A program made the translations under genes and the position numbers. From Bryobacterales bacterium (GTDB lineage: Bacteria; Acidobacteriota; Terriglobia; Bryobacterales; Bryobacteraceae), in NCBI GenBank assembly GCA_003136675.1, contig PLFE01000057.1, positions 7,904 to 46,234 of the forward strand: a stretch of 38,331 nucleotides of DNA, read 5' to 3'. Below, one piece after another: positions 27,763 through 37,291 of the stretch. Position 1 is the stretch's first letter. Each line of letters begins with the position of its first letter. Under the pieces are notes generated by a model, which worked only from the letters and a program-made list of their open reading frames with translations, did not search any database and had not been told where the DNA came from.

Positions 27763-27792
27763 ATCCGTGTCCATCCCCATTCATCCGTGGCA
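27763..27792 (+). repeat. Short tandem decamer array, possibly a dispersed genomic repeat
   Basis: Three decamers run head to tail: ATCCGTGTCC, ATCCCCATTC and ATCCGTGGCA. I recall similar ATCCGTGTTC-type strings scattered in spacers of environmental bacterial genomes, but I cannot confirm that here. It lies just after cysH in the 247-bp spacer before the secreted protein gene, which shows nothing else clear. Confidence 0.35.
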
Positions 27793-27993
27793 TGGGTTTT
27801 GCACTCCCTCCTTCTGACCAAAGTTGAACCGGGTCCGAAGGCGAATCACCGCAAAAATCGACATTTTTCGCTAGGATTCTAATCGGCTTAACCCAATTCG
27901 CCACCCCCAGCGCACTTTCTATCTGATTTCCTGAAAGCGGGTTGATGTTGTCGCTCACGCGAAAACCAACAGAGCCCCACCGGACAGAATCTT

Positions 27994-29469
27994 ATGCGAA
28001 TATCCTTATGGCGGAGATGCTCCGCGATTGCCGTCGTGTGCGGGTCGGCCCTGTGCGCACAAACCAAGGTCGATCTCCGCACTCAATCCAAGAGTGTCGA
28101 TTTCAGCAACGCGACCTCGACAAAACCCGCCCAGGTGGGCGCCAGCCTTCCGGCAACGTGCGGACAAGGCGAGTTCTTCTTCCTCACGACCGGACCGGCA
28201 GGCCAGAACCTCTACGGCTGCTCCGTCACCAACACCTGGTCCCTGGAAGGCGCGGCCATCCCGCAGACCAGCCTGGTGCCCAGTGAGACCAATAATGCTG
28301 GTGCGTTCCTGACGACCGACGGCGTCAACCCCATCTGGCAGCAACTCGCCGGCGACGTCAACGGTACGCCGTCAGCCGTCACCGTCACCGGTTTGCAAAA
28401 CCGCCCCGTAGCGACTACCGCTCCCACCAACGGCCAGCTCCTTGGATGGAGCGCCGCTTCCACAACCTGGCTTCCTCTTACGGTGGCGACGCCGCCGAAC
28501 TTCGGCACAACGTTCAGCGGAACCACGGTACTTGCCATTCCCGGCACGGAGCACAATCTCAATACGCCGAATCTGCTGGTGGGTTGCTATGACAACGCCA
28601 GCCCGGCCAACCTCATCGAGCCGAGTCACGTAACCGTGAACCAGAGCACTTACGATGTCGCCGTATCGTTCCTGCAACCGCAGAGCGGCCGCTGCGTCGT
28701 GAACGGATCGGGGGGCTTAAGTTCGGGTAGCGGCGGCGGATCGGGTGGGTCGGGTGCGAGTACGGCTTCCCAGCTTGGCGACTTCGCGGTTTCGGTGACG
28801 AATCCCAATCTATTGACCATCGGCGCTCTCTGCTCGCTCGCGACTCCATGCAACGTGCGCTTCGGCACCGTCACGTACTCCATCACACAAAGCTCGACCG
28901 TGACGCTTTCCGGCGGCACCGATACGGCTTATATCTATCTCACAGGCGACGGCACTCTCAACGTGGGTAGCAGCTTTCTCACCTTGGCCTGCTCTTCCGG
29001 TTGCCAGGTTCAAACCAACGTTTCGCAGTTTCCCATCAACTCCATTCCGGTCTTCACCTGGAATGCCTCCGGCGGCGCCTGGGCGATTGGCGGCGGCTTC
29101 GATCAGCGCGCGTTTCTTTCGGCCAAGTCACTGGCCGCTGGAACGGGTGTTGTGATTCTGGAAAGTGGAACCAGCAGCACGGTCAGCGTGGATTCCTCCG
29201 TGATTCCTACGTTCATTACCGGGTCTGCTTCGCTCACTTTTTCCGCCATCGGGGCGGGCTCTTGTTCCACCGAGCAAAACGTTTCCGTGCCTGGTGCTAA
29301 TCCCGGTGATGGAATCGCGGCCGGCTGGCCGGCTCTGCCGCAAGGCTTCCTCGGGATGATGCGCGTCAGCGCCAGCGGCACTGTTTCGGTTCGTCTTTGC
29401 AATTTCAGCGGCGCTGCCTCCGCGGTTTCCGCGCTGGTCTACAACGCCACGATCGTGAGGGGGTCCTAA
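27994..29469 (+). CDS. Secreted protein of unknown function, Gly/Ser linker, tail-fibre-like composition
   Basis: A 491-residue exported protein I cannot assign to a family. A signal peptide ends near ALCAQ (about residue 22). Residues 25-240 are rich in Thr, Val and Asn. GDVNGTPSAVTVTGLQNRPV and PTNGQLLGWSAASTTWLPL resemble the shaft regions of phage tail-fibre and collagen-repeat-like bacterial surface proteins. A Gly/Ser linker at about 244-262 joins this to a second beta-rich half (about 265-491) that contains paired Cys residues. Its stop is followed after 1 nt by the ATG of the 1272-residue secreted protein, so they surely share a message. It may be an assembly partner or adhesin (inference). 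Confidence 0.75.
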   Translation: MRISLWRRCSAIAVVCGSALCAQTKVDLRTQSKSVDFSNATSTKPAQVGASLPATCGQGEFFFLTTGPAGQNLYGCSVTNTWSLEGAAIPQTSLVPSETNNAGAFLTTDGVNPIWQQLAGDVNGTPSAVTVTGLQNRPVATTAPTNGQLLGWSAASTTWLPLTVATPPNFGTTFSGTTVLAIPGTEHNLNTPNLLVGCYDNASPANLIEPSHVTVNQSTYDVAVSFLQPQSGRCVVNGSGGLSSGSGGGSGGSGASTASQLGDFAVSVTNPNLLTIGALCSLATPCNVRFGTVTYSITQSSTVTLSGGTDTAYIYLTGDGTLNVGSSFLTLACSSGCQVQTNVSQFPINSIPVFTWNASGGAWAIGGGFDQRAFLSAKSLAAGTGVVILESGTSSTVSVDSSVIPTFITGSASLTFSAIGAGSCSTEQNVSVPGANPGDGIAAGWPALPQGFLGMMRVSASGTVSVRLCNFSGAASAVSALVYNATIVRGS

Positions 29470-29470
29470 C

Positions 29471-32400
29471 ATGAAGCTTCTATTCGCAGTGGCGGCGTTC
29501 GCGTCTTTCCCTTTGAGCGCCGCCATCAACAATGTTCGAATCACCGGCGTGACCAACACCCAGGCGATCCTGGCCTACGACGCACCCGATGGGAATTCGT
29601 GCGAAATCGCCGTGAGCGAAAGTGCGACCTTCACGCCCGTGGTCTACGACGTGGACCCCACGAAATTCCCTGGCGCCAACGTGGACACCCGGCCCGGCAA
29701 CGTGGTCAACGGAACTTCCCGCGTGTTCATCATCGGCAAGCGATCGGCCGATCTGGCGCTCGATAGCACGCGCTATTCTCGTGCCCTGCAAGCTTACACA
29801 ACCCACTATTACGCGCTCACCTGTCCAAGCACCGGCGATTTCGCCAGTGGCCAGTTTCAGACCGCGAACATTGCCATGGGGCGAACCTTCACGGACCCGG
29901 CGCCGCCCGATCCATTGCATCCCGGCGGATACGCATGGCCCACGCTCAGCATGTCGGATCGTACTCAGCAAATTATCGATCCGCAAACCGGCGCCCTCGT
30001 GCGCCGCGTGTCTCTACCGCAGGATCGCGCGCTCACGCAGTACACCACCAATCAGCCCTTGAACATGGCGCTTTCCAGTACATGGTCAAATCCGGCAAAC
30101 GCGCTTGTGAACGATGCGCTTTCGGCCACCATCACCGGGAACAATTCGGGAACGCTTTTCCTCTCAACGGGAAGCAATGGCGGAAACGCGGGCAACTTCT
30201 TCCTCTTCCACGCGGGTCACGAGAATAACTACTACACCCTCGATTGGTATCAGGTGCAGCTCACAGCCTCCACAACGAACACAGGCTGTAACAGCGCTGT
30301 CACAGCGGACTGCAACATCGTCGTCTGCCTCACCATCGATGGCGTGAATTGCGAACCGGGGGGAACCCAGTTTCAGCAACCCCTCACTACCTCTTTAAAC
30401 ATTTACACCTTCGGCACCACAGGCACCCCGATCGATCTTTGGCAGGGACCCGGCGTAATCCCCCCGAACGGGACGCAGGTGGCTACCCGGCAAGGGCAGG
30501 TCAGTTGTAACGGCAGCGGTTCCATCATCCAGGTCTCGGGCGATTTCTTCGCCACTTACTGGAGTCCTGGGAGTGACATCCAGATTAATGGCCAGGATTA
30601 TAAGATCTCGGCGGTAACGGCCTTGACCACCGCAAACCTGACCTCGAATTGCCCAAGTGGCATCTACAACTACTACAGCACGAACTTCGGAGTATTAGTT
30701 CGAAAGCAGACGACGAGCGCCGATACCATTTCCGTGCAATACGTGCAGTCCAGTTATCAGACCGGCATCTTTCCGTATTGGGATTTTTCCGGCGACTACG
30801 ATCTGTGCAGCACAGCGACAGTGGTCGGACCCACCGGTAACCAGGGCTATAACTGCATGACCATGCAGAATGGGGCCATGTACTGGATCGATAGCATCAC
30901 GGGCGAAGCCCATCTGATCGCCCTGAATCAGGGGGTTTACTACACCGCGACTGGCTCTTGCGGCACGTTTGACAGCATGACCTTCGATCCGAACGATGCC
31001 GATATCTGGTATTGCGGCGGCAACCAGCCTCAGATGGTCCAATATTTCGGCAACCATTCCGAGCCGCAGGATGTCAACTATCCGGGCCATCTGGAAGAGG
31101 GCGAAAACCTACCGGTCTGCAATTCCGCAACGAATCCAACCGTCCAACCCTGCCTCCTGTTCACGACTCTAACGGGGCCGACCACCATGAGCGTGCTGAT
31201 GCCCGCCTTTGATTCGGAGTTTCAGGCAGACCGTTACCTGAACTGGAATTTGAGCGGCGTCGAGAATGGGCTCTTGAAATTCCGCAACCAGCGCGGCGAC
31301 TATGGATCTCTTGGGTGGACCATATTTTTCGACCCGAATGCGACTTCAAACGGGCAGCCCGGCAATGCCGGATGCACCGGCGGAGGCCTTCCTGGCTGTA
31401 TTGTTGCCGCTTTGCCTTCGTGGACACGGCCGAATGCCCGCTGGTGTACGCTGAAATCCAACGACTATTTCGGTATACCGGGATGGACCGGCATCGGCCC
31501 GTACTTCTGGAGTTCCTATAGCGACACCTCTCCCGGCGTCGGCCCCTACATTTCCAACGTGATCGATGGAACGGCCTTCTCGGCCATTCCAGGCGTACAG
31601 GGTGGCCTGGCTACCTGCCCAGCCAATTCATTTGGCGTTACCGGGCAGCAATGCACCACCGTAACCGTGAATGGAGAACCTTACGATCCATCGCCTTGCA
31701 CCGCTTCCACCGAGCAATGCGGCGGGGCGCTTGAAACCGGTCTGCCTGGGGAAATCGGCGCTTCCGCCCCCGGCGACTACTTCACTGTCAATAGCGAACA
31801 GATGCGCCTGCTTGCTAAGAACGGCAACTCCTGGACCTTTCAAAGAGGATATGACGCTGGCGGATACATCGGCGCCAGCTCACCGAATCCGGCGCTCTAT
31901 ACCATGTGTAATTCCGTGCCGAATCCTGTCACCGCGACTCAGCCCAGCGGGGAATTCTTCTGGGATTATTCCCTCGACCCTCATGGGACCGACACGTCTG
32001 GAAGCACCATCATCGGCGACCCTTACATTGACGGCGATCCGTATACCATCGGGGCGCATACCTTCGCCCAGAATGGCCTCTACGTGAATTCCTATTCCGT
32101 CGATCCCCGTTGCCCCGCATCCAGCAATTGGTACTACTGCTATGAGTTGAGAACCTACCAAACGATACCTGGCCTGATCGCCACTCCGCCGTCCCTGTTC
32201 GTGCAGGAGAATCCGTTTTTCGCGGGACAATGGGGACCGGCCAACGGCAACGAGGAGCAGGAGCACCCCGCTGGGCCTGGTCTATACGCGACCGGAAACA
32301 CGGGTGAGTTCTTCTGGGATGGGCGGCCGTTTAATGGCAGTCCTCTGTCCGGGTCGGAAATCAGCGATGGAGGCAATCCGGCGGTGAATCTGACCGGTCA

Positions 32401-33289
32401 GCTCTGGAGATTCACAGCCAGTCAGACGCCCAATCTGAATCGAAAATTTCTGCCGACATTTGCGTTCGCCGGCTATGAAACGCTGATCGACGTAAGCGGC
32501 CCCGCGAGTTCGATTGGATCGACCTCACAAGGTTCCTACACTTACTGCGTCACGAATGTTGCAGGGGAGTGTTATCCCGGTTCTTTCGTCGGAGACGTTT
32601 ATGTCAACGCGCCCTTCGTGAACCATCCTTACTGTCACAGTGCTGGGCAGGATGGCCAAATGCCGGACGAATTCGATCTTTGTATTGGCAACAACGCGAT
32701 GGTGTTCAACTCCCTCATGCAGGTCGGACTCGCGCAGACCGATAACGCTGGCAAATACCAGCGAATGATCTCGAAAGCGTTTTCGTACAACCGTTTCCTG
32801 ACATCGTTTTACCACCCCCATGCCTTACCCAACGGGAACTGGATCATCGAGGACACCAACTACGCGGGCAACGTCGGAGACATGGCATTCGCGATAAAGG
32901 TTCCACCGCCCCCGCCGCCCGATTCCACCGACCGCGGTAACTTCATCGCCTTGCAGGTGCGGGCCAATCCTCCATCCGGCGCATCCGTTTCAACCGCGTT
33001 CGCGGAATTCGGGTACGCGGAAGATTCCCTCAGCAACTACTTCTGCACCTCCCGGGCGGAATCCTGCGCGGTGGGCCGCAGCGTCTCTTCCGACCAGATC
33101 GACCCCAATAACCCCTTCTACTTTGAGATCACCGAAGCCAGCCTGTTATCGGGTACTCCGTGCTCCGGCGGCTGCACCATCGCAATCCCCGGTATCAGCG
33201 GGCGCGTGCTTTATGGCAGGATGAAATATCGAAATGCCGCAGGTGTACTGGTCGCGACGGGTGAGCCATTCGTTATCCCCATCCCCTGA
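29471..33289 (+). CDS. Large secreted protein of unknown function with fibronectin III-like N-terminus
   Basis: A 1272-residue exported protein not recognised as a known enzyme. The signal peptide is residues 1-18 (MKLLFAVAAFASFPLSAA). Residues 19 to about 135 look like a fibronectin III-type beta sandwich (VRITGVTNTQAILAYDAPDG...YYALTC). The long middle is rich in Asn, Gly, Tyr, Pro and Cys, and many paired Cys suggest disulfides in an extracellular location. The C-terminal part (about 1150-1272) is another beta domain. A Pro-rich stretch (PPPPPPDSTD) separates it from the middle. GAGGGGG upstream of the ATG is a strong Shine-Dalgarno. It lies between the 491-residue secreted protein and a GT4, 14 bp upstream of the latter, which suggests a surface-displayed or glycosylated product (inference). 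Confidence 0.8.
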   Translation: MKLLFAVAAFASFPLSAAINNVRITGVTNTQAILAYDAPDGNSCEIAVSESATFTPVVYDVDPTKFPGANVDTRPGNVVNGTSRVFIIGKRSADLALDSTRYSRALQAYTTHYYALTCPSTGDFASGQFQTANIAMGRTFTDPAPPDPLHPGGYAWPTLSMSDRTQQIIDPQTGALVRRVSLPQDRALTQYTTNQPLNMALSSTWSNPANALVNDALSATITGNNSGTLFLSTGSNGGNAGNFFLFHAGHENNYYTLDWYQVQLTASTTNTGCNSAVTADCNIVVCLTIDGVNCEPGGTQFQQPLTTSLNIYTFGTTGTPIDLWQGPGVIPPNGTQVATRQGQVSCNGSGSIIQVSGDFFATYWSPGSDIQINGQDYKISAVTALTTANLTSNCPSGIYNYYSTNFGVLVRKQTTSADTISVQYVQSSYQTGIFPYWDFSGDYDLCSTATVVGPTGNQGYNCMTMQNGAMYWIDSITGEAHLIALNQGVYYTATGSCGTFDSMTFDPNDADIWYCGGNQPQMVQYFGNHSEPQDVNYPGHLEEGENLPVCNSATNPTVQPCLLFTTLTGPTTMSVLMPAFDSEFQADRYLNWNLSGVENGLLKFRNQRGDYGSLGWTIFFDPNATSNGQPGNAGCTGGGLPGCIVAALPSWTRPNARWCTLKSNDYFGIPGWTGIGPYFWSSYSDTSPGVGPYISNVIDGTAFSAIPGVQGGLATCPANSFGVTGQQCTTVTVNGEPYDPSPCTASTEQCGGALETGLPGEIGASAPGDYFTVNSEQMRLLAKNGNSWTFQRGYDAGGYIGASSPNPALYTMCNSVPNPVTATQPSGEFFWDYSLDPHGTDTSGSTIIGDPYIDGDPYTIGAHTFAQNGLYVNSYSVDPRCPASSNWYYCYELRTYQTIPGLIATPPSLFVQENPFFAGQWGPANGNEEQEHPAGPGLYATGNTGEFFWDGRPFNGSPLSGSEISDGGNPAVNLTGQLWRFTASQTPNLNRKFLPTFAFAGYETLIDVSGPASSIGSTSQGSYTYCVTNVAGECYPGSFVGDVYVNAPFVNHPYCHSAGQDGQMPDEFDLCIGNNAMVFNSLMQVGLAQTDNAGKYQRMISKAFSYNRFLTSFYHPHALPNGNWIIEDTNYAGNVGDMAFAIKVPPPPPPDSTDRGNFIALQVRANPPSGASVSTAFAEFGYAEDSLSNYFCTSRAESCAVGRSVSSDQIDPNNPFYFEITEASLLSGTPCSGGCTIAIPGISGRVLYGRMKYRNAAGVLVATGEPFVIPIP

Positions 33290-33303
33290 CAGCGAGGTTT
33301 GGT

Positions 33304-34506
33304 TTGGCTGAGCGGATCCTGTATTTGATCAGCCAGTACCCTACCGTGAGCCACAGCTTCATCCTCCGGGAAATCGGTGAGCTGCGAAATCTCGGTCTCA
33401 GGATTGATGTGGTTTCTATTCGCAACCCGGATCGGCCCGTCGCCGAACTGACTGCCGAAGAATTCCACGAAGCTGAGCATACTTACTATGCGCGTGCTGA
33501 CACCAGCAAGTGGCTCCTGGCCCATTTGCGAGTCTTTTTCACAAAACCCGGTGCGTACATGCGGGGCCTTCTCACAGCCGTTCGTTCTTCCAAATGGGAC
33601 CTGCTTCGGCTCGCGAGGCATTTGCGATTCTTTGCGGAAGCCATCGTGGTCGGCGACTGGGCGCGAGCCCGCGGCCTGCGCCATCTTCATACCCACTTCG
33701 CCTCCCTCACCGCGATGCTCATTCGCAAAGTCTTCGATCTCACGCTCTCCATGACCATCCATGGTTCCGATGAATTCATCGATCCCGTGGGCTTCTGCAT
33801 GGAGGAGAAACTCGCCGCCGCCCAGCTCGCCATCGGCATCAGCCGCTATGGCTGCAGCCAGATCATGCGCTTCAGCGATCCCAGGGACTGGCACAAGGTC
33901 AAGATGGCGCGATTGGGCATCAACCTCGATGAATTCCCTCTTCCAGCCGCGGCCCCCGACTTAAATGCGGAAAACTTTCACGTCATCTGCGTCGGCCGCC
34001 TGGTCCCGGTCAAGGCATACCGCTTCTTGCTTGAGGCCGTGGCCATCCTGGTGAGGGCAGGTCACGCGGTTTCTCTCACCATCGTCGGCGGCGGCCCGGA
34101 ACTCGCGGCTTTGCAGAGGCTTGCCGCTGAGCTTCAAATCCCGGTCGAGTTCACCGGACCGTTGCCCAATGAAGGCGTCAGGGATCGTCTGCGGCGCTCG
34201 CAATGTTTTGCGCTGGCCAGTTTTGCCGAAGGCGTGCCCGTCGCCGCCATGGAAGCCATGGCCCTCGGCGTCCCCTGCGTGGCCACGCGAGTCACGGGCG
34301 TGCCGGAGTTGATTGAAGATGGCCGCGATGGCCTGCTTGTCCCACCAGCCGACTCCCCGGCTCTGGCCGCGGCCATCGAGCGCCTCATCCTCGACCCGTC
34401 CCTCCGAACCCGCTTCGCCCGCAACGGCCGCGCCAGAGTCTTCGCGGATTACAACCTCAAGGAAAACGCCCGCGTGCTGAAAGACTACTTGAGGAACTGC
34501 TCGTAG
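33304..34506 (+). CDS. Family-4 glycosyltransferase, TTG start
   Basis: A 400-residue retaining GT4 with a GT-B fold. The N-terminal domain begins ILYLISQYPTVSHSFILREI, common in colanic-acid-type and exopolysaccharide glycosyltransferases. The C-terminal nucleotide-sugar domain has VICVGRLVPVKAYRFLLEAV and the EX7E motif EGVPVAAME in SFAEGVPVAAMEAMALGVP. The start is TTG at 33304 with GAGG 7 nt upstream; no in-frame ATG is near. It follows the large secreted protein by 14 bp, probably in one operon. The 3' end overlaps the convergent GT4 by 22 bp. Confidence 0.88.
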   Translation: MAERILYLISQYPTVSHSFILREIGELRNLGLRIDVVSIRNPDRPVAELTAEEFHEAEHTYYARADTSKWLLAHLRVFFTKPGAYMRGLLTAVRSSKWDLLRLARHLRFFAEAIVVGDWARARGLRHLHTHFASLTAMLIRKVFDLTLSMTIHGSDEFIDPVGFCMEEKLAAAQLAIGISRYGCSQIMRFSDPRDWHKVKMARLGINLDEFPLPAAAPDLNAENFHVICVGRLVPVKAYRFLLEAVAILVRAGHAVSLTIVGGGPELAALQRLAAELQIPVEFTGPLPNEGVRDRLRRSQCFALASFAEGVPVAAMEAMALGVPCVATRVTGVPELIEDGRDGLLVPPADSPALAAAIERLILDPSLRTRFARNGRARVFADYNLKENARVLKDYLRNCS

Positions 34507-35573
34507 ATCTCCGCCATCCTGGCCACCGAAGCGCGCAGCGTCAGTTTCTCTTCGACGAAGGCCCGCGCCGCCCGAGCCTTGTTGCGGCGGAGCTCGGGAA
34601 GCTTGACGAATCCGGCCAGCTTCTCCACCAAATCCGTTAAGTTACCCTCCTGAAACAGCAGCCCTCGCTCATCCTTGCCAATCAATTCCGGGTTTCCGCC
34701 AACGTCCGAAGCGATCACCGCGCAACCGCAAGCCATGGCTTCCATCAATGAGTTGGAGAATGCCTCCGTCTTCGAGGGCAGCACAAAGATGTCGATCTGA
34801 TCCAGCCATCCCGGAACATCGGAATTTGCCGGAACAAAAGTAACAAGCCCCTGAAGTTCCTTCCGCGCAACCAGCTCCTTGAGCGCCGCTTCGCTGGGAC
34901 CGCTGCCAACCAGCAACAACCGGCACCCACCGCAGACCCGCGTGATCATAAAGAACGCATCAATCAATAACGCGAGATTCTTTTCGGGCCGCAGAGCGCA
35001 CACGCACCCAATCGTTATGCCCTCAGCCTCCCCGCGCTCGCGAAAAGCAAAGAACTTCTCATCCAGCCCGTTGTAACAGAGATGAATACGATCCGCCCGC
35101 ACATGCTCGTCCTCAATCAAATGACGGCGAATGGTTTCGCAGTTCACCACAATCCCATCCGCGATGTGGTCCGTTGCACGCAAAATCCGCAAGCGCGCGC
35201 CCTGCGTCAGGCTGCGGTGCGCTCGCTGGCTGGTCAGCACCACCGGGCGTAAGCTCAGCTTGGCCGCCGGCGCCCCGAAAATATCCATCGGAACATCGAA
35301 AGCATGCACCAGGTCAATCTTGTGTCGATGAATATACGAAACAAGCCGCAGCGACTGAACCACTGCGTCAAAGGAAAAGAAAGACCGCATGGGGAACTGG
35401 ACGATCGGTATACCCGCCGCCCGCAACTCCGGCTCACGCAATCCACTGCATTCGAGGCACCCCACATGCATTTCGTAGGTGTCCGGGTCCATCGAGCGCG
35501 CGATTTCCGCCAACTGCCGTTCACTGCCTCCGTAATCCAGACAGTAAGAAAGCAGCAGCACTCGCCGTTTCAT
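34485..35573 (-). CDS. Family-4 glycosyltransferase
   Basis: A 362-residue GT4. The N-terminal domain has SYCLDYGGSERQLAEIA (Gly-rich loop) and LVHAFDVPMDIFGA. The C-terminal domain has CALRPEKNLALLIDAF and the EX7E motif in TEAFSNSLMEAMACGCAVIASDVGGNPEL. The ATG forms a 4-bp ATGA overlap with the stop of the heparinase-family gene, so the two are translationally coupled. Such pairs occur in exopolysaccharide loci. The sugar is unknown. Confidence 0.88.
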   Translation of the reverse strand: MKRRVLLLSYCLDYGGSERQLAEIARSMDPDTYEMHVGCLECSGLREPELRAAGIPIVQFPMRSFFSFDAVVQSLRLVSYIHRHKIDLVHAFDVPMDIFGAPAAKLSLRPVVLTSQRAHRSLTQGARLRILRATDHIADGIVVNCETIRRHLIEDEHVRADRIHLCYNGLDEKFFAFRERGEAEGITIGCVCALRPEKNLALLIDAFFMITRVCGGCRLLLVGSGPSEAALKELVARKELQGLVTFVPANSDVPGWLDQIDIFVLPSKTEAFSNSLMEAMACGCAVIASDVGGNPELIGKDERGLLFQEGNLTDLVEKLAGFVKLPELRRNKARAARAFVEEKLTLRASVARMAEIYEQFLK

Positions 35574-37291
35574 TCCGCAACCTCAATCGTGGTCGCCAAG
35601 GGGGATGTTACCGGCGTATCTCCCGTGCAGCGCAGAATGTGGCTTCTCTCTCTCGAGCCGAAGACTTCAGAATAAAACCCACCGTGGATCACCGGCTGCA
35701 AACGCGAATCAATATCCAGCACCGCCACGTCGCCCAGCGCAAAACGGTGCGTTGCAATTCGCCGGATCTCCAGCGCCGAATGCCAGTTCTGTTCCAGCGT
35801 GCCGGTCCCCGCCGGACCTGCCACCGTATCCTCCACCAGCAAACGGCCTGGCGATGACCAGTCTACCGACCGAACATGCACCCACTCGCGATAAGAGCAC
35901 TCGGCGCCCGCGCGCCACCCGGCGCCTTCCAGACGCCTGACCCGCGGTTTGTTCTCCCAGCGAAACGGGTTCACGGCTTCGGCTTGATCACGGCCCCCCA
36001 GCCGCACCGTCGAATGCGCGCCCGTGCCCCGAAACCAATCCCGCGTAGCGCGGTCGGCCACGTAGGTGAACGTACCGGGATCCACCAGCGCATCCTGACC
36101 GCGCACGCGCAAAGTCAAAGAGAGAGCATCCGCGTGGCTATGTCCCGCGCCGCCCCGGCTGAACGGACCGCAATCGAAGGTTACATGTGCGGCCGGTCGG
36201 CGGAAAACGGACAGCCCGCTGGATCCAAAGTGATCGAAAACAGACGCAGTCATATCCGGGAAAAGCGCCGCGCCGGTTCCGAGAGTCGCCCGTGCAAACT
36301 GCCGCCGCACTCCGTAGGGATGAAAGAACCGCCCGCCATCATCGTCGCCGATCAAAGGAAAACTGCCATCGTCACCCTGTAGAGCGGACAGCACGCGAAA
36401 CATCTTCCGCAGCACCGGATCAAAGTGACCGGGGCGTCCGCGCAGCAGGTAATGAAACAGGAACATATCAAGCGCATACAGATGGTAATAGCTCGACAGC
36501 TCAAAATGAAAACCGTCGCCCAGAACCTGTGCGATCAGCTCGCGATCGACGATGCCTTCGCCCAGATCGATCCATTCTTTGCGCCCAAGAACCATCCCCA
36601 GCGCGTGCAACGCAACCCCTTCACCCAGAATGTGGGTGTTCGGCGCAAAGTAAGTCGACAGGTTTTGAGTGATCGCCACACCATGCTGTAAGAGAAGGGT
36701 CCCCAAGAGCTTCCGCGTCTGGGTGGGAAGTGCGGGGCCGCAAAGATCCAGCACCCACATCCACGAGAGGGCTCGCATCGCCACTTCCAGAGCGCTCACC
36801 CAATTCACGGACCGCAGAAACGGATTCTGCTGATCCCAACTAGCGATCTGCGCGGCAATTTCGAGAGGGATGCGAGGGTCGCGCATAATCGCCCAGTCCT
36901 GTGCCAGCGCCACCAGGTGCTGCTGGCGGTTCAATTCCCAGATGTACTTATGATCGCCGCTCCGCTGAAAGTCGAGGAACGGAATCGTCCGGAACCACAC
37001 GGCGGGCGTCCCTACGCGATTGTGATAATCGAACCGCCAGTCGATCGCCGGACCTGTTTCAATCGTCCGGTCGAAGATCGGAAACTCGTGGCGCAGGATG
37101 GATTCCGCCACGCCGCGCAGCGTCGATGGATCAACCTCCAGCGGCGTCGGAAGCGGCACCGGCTTCAAGGCGCTATTCAATCGAGGAGGCGGAAGAACGA
37201 AACTGGCCACTCCTCGAACCTGCTGAGATAGGCGAAACGCAAGTTCTCGCGGGCTTCGCAACCGTTCCAAAGTAGCATAAAGACATACCAT
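35570..37291 (-). CDS. Heparinase II/III-family (alginate lyase-like) protein
   Basis: A 573-residue polysaccharide lyase-like protein. An N-terminal alpha/alpha-toroid region (about 60-360) includes NTHILGEGVALHALG and FHFELSSYYHLYALDMF. The C-terminal heparinase II/III beta-sandwich domain has the typical GAGHSHADALSLTLRVRG, then DPGTFTYV and GTGAHSTVRLGG. The family cleaves uronate-containing polysaccharides by beta-elimination and is often encoded in exopolysaccharide clusters, where it may trim the polymer. No signal peptide is evident. The ATG at 37291 shares bases with the asnB ATG on the other strand. A TTG at 37270 (LERLRSPRELAFRL) is an alternative start closer to where family similarity begins. 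Confidence 0.88.
   Translation of the reverse strand: MVCLYATLERLRSPRELAFRLSQQVRGVASFVLPPPRLNSALKPVPLPTPLEVDPSTLRGVAESILRHEFPIFDRTIETGPAIDWRFDYHNRVGTPAVWFRTIPFLDFQRSGDHKYIWELNRQQHLVALAQDWAIMRDPRIPLEIAAQIASWDQQNPFLRSVNWVSALEVAMRALSWMWVLDLCGPALPTQTRKLLGTLLLQHGVAITQNLSTYFAPNTHILGEGVALHALGMVLGRKEWIDLGEGIVDRELIAQVLGDGFHFELSSYYHLYALDMFLFHYLLRGRPGHFDPVLRKMFRVLSALQGDDGSFPLIGDDDGGRFFHPYGVRRQFARATLGTGAALFPDMTASVFDHFGSSGLSVFRRPAAHVTFDCGPFSRGGAGHSHADALSLTLRVRGQDALVDPGTFTYVADRATRDWFRGTGAHSTVRLGGRDQAEAVNPFRWENKPRVRRLEGAGWRAGAECSYREWVHVRSVDWSSPGRLLVEDTVAGPAGTGTLEQNWHSALEIRRIATHRFALGDVAVLDIDSRLQPVIHGGFYSEVFGSRERSHILRCTGDTPVTSPLATTIEVAE

Noticed and set aside
27840..27902. Hairpins AAAAAT/ATTTTT (27853-27868) and GGCGAAT/ATTCGCC as a terminator of cysH
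   Set aside because: The first stem is only six A-T pairs with mismatched flanks; the second has a 49-nt loop and no T-run. Neither is a credible terminator.
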